Shown here in pieces: positions 61,722 to 64,000 of a DNA stretch of 64,000 bases. The notes beneath the pieces were generated by a model that saw only the letters and a list, made by a program, of their open reading frames with translations, had not been told where the DNA came from and made no database searches. The position numbers and the translations under genes are program-made. Positions within the stretch are counted from its first letter, which is position 1; every line of letters starts with the position of its first letter. Source of the stretch: Pseudomonas vlassakiae (GTDB lineage Bacteria > Pseudomonadota > Gammaproteobacteria > Pseudomonadales > Pseudomonadaceae); NCBI RefSeq assembly GCF_014269035.2, contig NZ_JABWRP020000018.1, forward strand, positions 44,033-108,032, written 5' to 3'.

Positions 61722-61771
61722 GCCTGTACCGGCCCTTTCGCGGGTTTACCCGGGAAAGGACCGGTACAGGC
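61722..61771. repeat. REP-derived long palindrome
   Basis: Near-perfect inverted repeat with ~24-bp arms, beginning GCCTGTACCGG and ending CCGGTACAGGC, around a CGCGGGTTTACCCG core shared with the REP pair at 8391-8484. It lies just after the stop of the sensor kinase gene and probably ends its mRNA. Confidence 0.75.
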
Positions 61772-61779
61772 AATAAAGA

Positions 61780-63102
61780 TCAGCTTGCCCCACGCGCTGG
61801 CACCTGTAGCACCACCCGCAGCCCATCACTGCGGCTGTCGAACCTGAGGCTGCCAGCACAGCGCTGCACGATCGCCTGAACGATCGCCAGCCCCAACCCA
61901 CAGCCACCGCTCTGCCCGTTGCGCCAGAAACGCTCGGTCAGGTGCTGCAGATCGGCTTCGGCAATCCCCGGACCATGGTCGCGCACCATGAACCCCACCT
62001 GCCCATCGGCCATCTGCACTTCCAGCTCCACCTCGGTATCGCCGCCATGGCGCAGGGCGTTGTCCAGCAGGTTGCGCAAGGCCGCCACCGCCAGCGGCGC
62101 AGGCATGCCCAGGTAGATCTGTGCAGCCTCCTGCGGCAGGTGCAAAACGATACGCCGGTTGTCGCCGCCGCCGGCGTCCTGCACTGCCTGACGGGCAACC
62201 TGCTCGGCGCTGCACTGCACGCCGTCGTCGAACGACAGGCTGCCCTCGACCCGCGCCAGCATCAACAACTGCTCCAGGGTCCGATGCATGCGGTCGGCGC
62301 CTTGTTCAGCATGCTCCAGCGCCTGCTCGCGCACCGCACCGTCGGTCATGCGCGCCACCTGCAGGTGGGTCTTGATCGCCGTCAGCGGGCTGCGCAGTTC
62401 GTGCGCGGCATCATCCGTCAGGCGCCGTTCACGCTCGATGGTCTGGGCGATACGCAGGAACAGCTGGTTCTGCGTATCGAGCAAGGGTTGCAGCTCGCTG
62501 GGCAAGCCGGCCACCTGCAACGGCTCGACACTGTCGGCACGCCGTCGGCGCAAAGCGTCGCGCATCCGATTGAGCGGTTCCAGGCCTTTGCCCAAGCCGA
62601 TCCACAGCAGCCCGAGGCTGCCGAGCAAGGCCATCAGCACCGGCGCCGAGGCGGCCAGCAGAATCGACTGGTTCAGCGCCTCACGCTCCATGTGCCGATC
62701 GGCGGTGGTGATGCGCACGTCACCGTGGTTGTAGGTGAAGGTGCGCCACAACGCACCATCGATGGTCTGATCGCGGAAGCCGCTGCGCTGGTCATCCATG
62801 GCGCCGTCGTGCTTGTGGTTGCTGGCAAGGATCTCGCCGCGCAGGGAAGTCACCTGGCAGGCCATACCGTCGGGCACACTCAACTGGTCGGCGGAAAAAT
62901 GAGCATCCTCGCCCTTGGCTGCCAACGGTTGCGGCAGCTGGTCGATCAGCCCGGCGACCATGCGCGCCGACGCCACCAGGCGCTGGTCCAGGGAGAACAT
63001 CATCTGTTGGCGCAGGTCGCGCAACATCCACGCGGCTGCCAGCGCCCAGATGATGATGAAGGCGGTGCCGAGAATCAGGCTGAGGCGTACCCGCAGGCTC
63101 AT
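61780..63102 (-). CDS. Two-component sensor histidine kinase
   Basis: 440 aa. TM1 at about residues 8-28 (LILGTAFIIIWALAAAWML), a periplasmic domain of ~130 residues, TM2 near 160-180 (LLAASAPVLMALLGSLGLLWIG), then H-box DDAAHELRSPLTAIKTHLQ, N-box ALRNLLDNALRHGG, G-boxes DHGPGIAE and GCGLGLAIV. The layout resembles QseC/PmrB/TctE-type kinases. The start at 63102 overlaps the regulator stop by 4 nt. Signal unknown. Confidence 0.9.
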   Translation of the reverse strand: MSLRVRLSLILGTAFIIIWALAAAWMLRDLRQQMMFSLDQRLVASARMVAGLIDQLPQPLAAKGEDAHFSADQLSVPDGMACQVTSLRGEILASNHKHDGAMDDQRSGFRDQTIDGALWRTFTYNHGDVRITTADRHMEREALNQSILLAASAPVLMALLGSLGLLWIGLGKGLEPLNRMRDALRRRRADSVEPLQVAGLPSELQPLLDTQNQLFLRIAQTIERERRLTDDAAHELRSPLTAIKTHLQVARMTDGAVREQALEHAEQGADRMHRTLEQLLMLARVEGSLSFDDGVQCSAEQVARQAVQDAGGGDNRRIVLHLPQEAAQIYLGMPAPLAVAALRNLLDNALRHGGDTEVELEVQMADGQVGFMVRDHGPGIAEADLQHLTERFWRNGQSGGCGLGLAIVQAIVQRCAGSLRFDSRSDGLRVVLQVPARGAS

Positions 63103-63782
63103 GAAGCGGCTTCCTCTGGCGCCTGTGCCGGCCCCAGGCGATAACCCAGACCGCGCACGGTTTCGACAATGCTGTTGCCAAGCTTGCGGCGCAGGTGGTG
63201 GATATGGACGTTCAATGCGTTGCTCTCGACCTCGTCGCTGAAGCCGTACACACAGTCCTTGAGTTGTTCGCTGGACAGCACCCGGCCGGGGTTCTGCAAC
63301 AGCGCCTGGAGCAGCGCCTGCTCGCGCCGCGACAGGTCTACCGGCTGGCCGGCCAGGGACGCTTCGCAGCTGCTCGGGTCGTAGCGCAGCGGGCCGTGCT
63401 CGATCACATTGACCGCCCGCCCCGCCACCCGGCGCAGCAGGGTATGCAGACGCGCAGCCAGTTCGCGCAGGTCGAAGGGTTTGAGCAGGTAGTCGTCGGC
63501 ACCGGCCTGCAGGCCGTCGACGCGATCGGTGACGGCGTCGCGCGCGGTCAGCACCAGCACGGGCAGGTCCACACCTTGCTGGCGAAGGCGGCGCAGCAGT
63601 TTCAGGCCGTCTTCGTCGGGCAGGCCGAGGTCGAGGATCATCACGTCGAACTGCGCTGCCTGCAGCAGAGCCCGGGCGCTGGCGGCATTGGCCACGCGAT
63701 CGACGGTCAGGCCCTGGGCGGTGAGGCCGGCGCAGATGCCGCTGGCGATCAGGTCGTCGTCCTCGCAGAGCAGAACGTGCAT
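63099..63782 (-). CDS. OmpR-family response regulator
   Basis: 227 aa. Receiver with LLCEDDDLIASG, phospho-Asp in VMILDLGLPDEDG, Lys in DDYLLKPFDLREL; C-terminal winged helix with LSRREQALLQALLQNPGRVLS and NALNVHIHHLRRKLG. QseB/PmrA/TctD-like. ATG 63782 starts the receiver directly. Whether it controls pvdH or other genes nearby is unknown. Confidence 0.92.
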   Translation of the reverse strand: MHVLLCEDDDLIASGICAGLTAQGLTVDRVANAASARALLQAAQFDVMILDLGLPDEDGLKLLRRLRQQGVDLPVLVLTARDAVTDRVDGLQAGADDYLLKPFDLRELAARLHTLLRRVAGRAVNVIEHGPLRYDPSSCEASLAGQPVDLSRREQALLQALLQNPGRVLSSEQLKDCVYGFSDEVESNALNVHIHHLRRKLGNSIVETVRGLGYRLGPAQAPEEAAS

Positions 63783-63884
63783 GGTGGTGGCTCCCGGAGT
63801 GGTGTGGCGGCATTGCACTATGGGGGGATTAAGGGGGGATTATGGACCTTTTTGTGTTTGCCTTGCTGCTTTCAGCGCCTATGC

Positions 63885-63914
63885 GATCGAGCGCCGCGCG
63901 GGCGGCGCTCGATC
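63885..63914. repeat. REP-like hairpin, GATCGAGCGCCGC family
   Basis: GATCGAGCGCCGC (63885-63897), loop GCGG, GCGGCGCTCGATC (63902-63914): perfect 13-bp arms. Same core and flank (GCGCCT just upstream) as the copy at 14612-14672. The last 218 bp of the window hold no gene that I can support. Confidence 0.8.
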
Positions 63915-64000
63915 TCAAAGGCAACAAATCCCTCAAGCCCTACCCATCGCAAAAACACCTCAATCCCGCCCCGTCTCCCCCATCAACAACGAAATAGACT

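Noticed and set aside
63842..63997. A 51-codon ORF near the window end, starting MDLFVFALLL
   Set aside because: It runs through the REP-like hairpin, and the second half is composed of repeat sequence; no ribosome site of note and no family.

Overview
The window looks like a chromosomal segment of a fluorescent Pseudomonas of the P. putida group. The grounds are high G+C content, Pseudomonas-type proteins throughout, a paired REP element of the P. putida type (8391-8484), and a gene order I recall from P. putida (kdp, gpsA, fabAB, htpG, brnQ, suc/sdh/gltA, etf, pvdRT-opmQ, pvdH). It is mostly conserved core genome. I see no insertion sequence, prophage, CRISPR array, rRNA or tRNA.

Layout. 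1-403: tail of a LysR regulator. 442-8263: kdpFABC-kdpDE, high-affinity K+ uptake, including a 29-codon kdpF. 8485-12565: AI-2E/PerM-type permease, DUF4892 protein, two alpha/beta hydrolases and a small unknown protein. 12664-14507: sixA, a DUF4389 membrane protein and gpsA. 14784-19761: a tightly coupled operon of TonB-dependent receptor, ABC-type substrate-binding protein without permease, and hybrid sensor kinase. 19962-21706: fabA-fabB. 21778-30249: amidohydrolase, pirin, dienelactone hydrolase, htpG, two thioesterases, a small lipoprotein, a DUF599 protein and brnQ.

30624-43601 holds the TCA-cycle block: sdhCDAB-sucAB-lpd-sucCD on the minus strand, divergent from gltA, with a good sigma-70 promoter for each direction. 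43671-48864: START-domain protein, YkgJ-type protein, an exported basic protein, a MocR-type regulator, an OmpA-like lipoprotein pair and a periplasmic binding protein. 48944-52837: etfBA and the divergent ETF-ubiquinone oxidoreductase gene, with a PsrA-type operator on its promoter. 52904-54785: MHS-type MFS transporter and a pseudo-receiver protein.

54957-61627 is an iron/pyoverdine block: an FpvI-like ECF sigma factor with a Fur-box candidate, pvdR-pvdT-opmQ, and pvdH. Both pvdR and pvdH are preceded by exact TAAAT-N16-CGT iron-starvation boxes. The window ends with an OmpR-type two-component system (61780-63782) and a REP-like hairpin.

The least explained item is the receptor/binding-protein/hybrid-kinase operon, which could be a three-compartment sensor. 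Its receptor carries a compositionally atypical loop segment. Other leads are the two PsrA-type operators, the sigma-32 promoter of htpG lying inside the upstream gene, a 20-codon coupled leader ORF, and the receiver protein lacking its phospho-acceptor Asp. Family assignments are from reading motifs; no database search was run.
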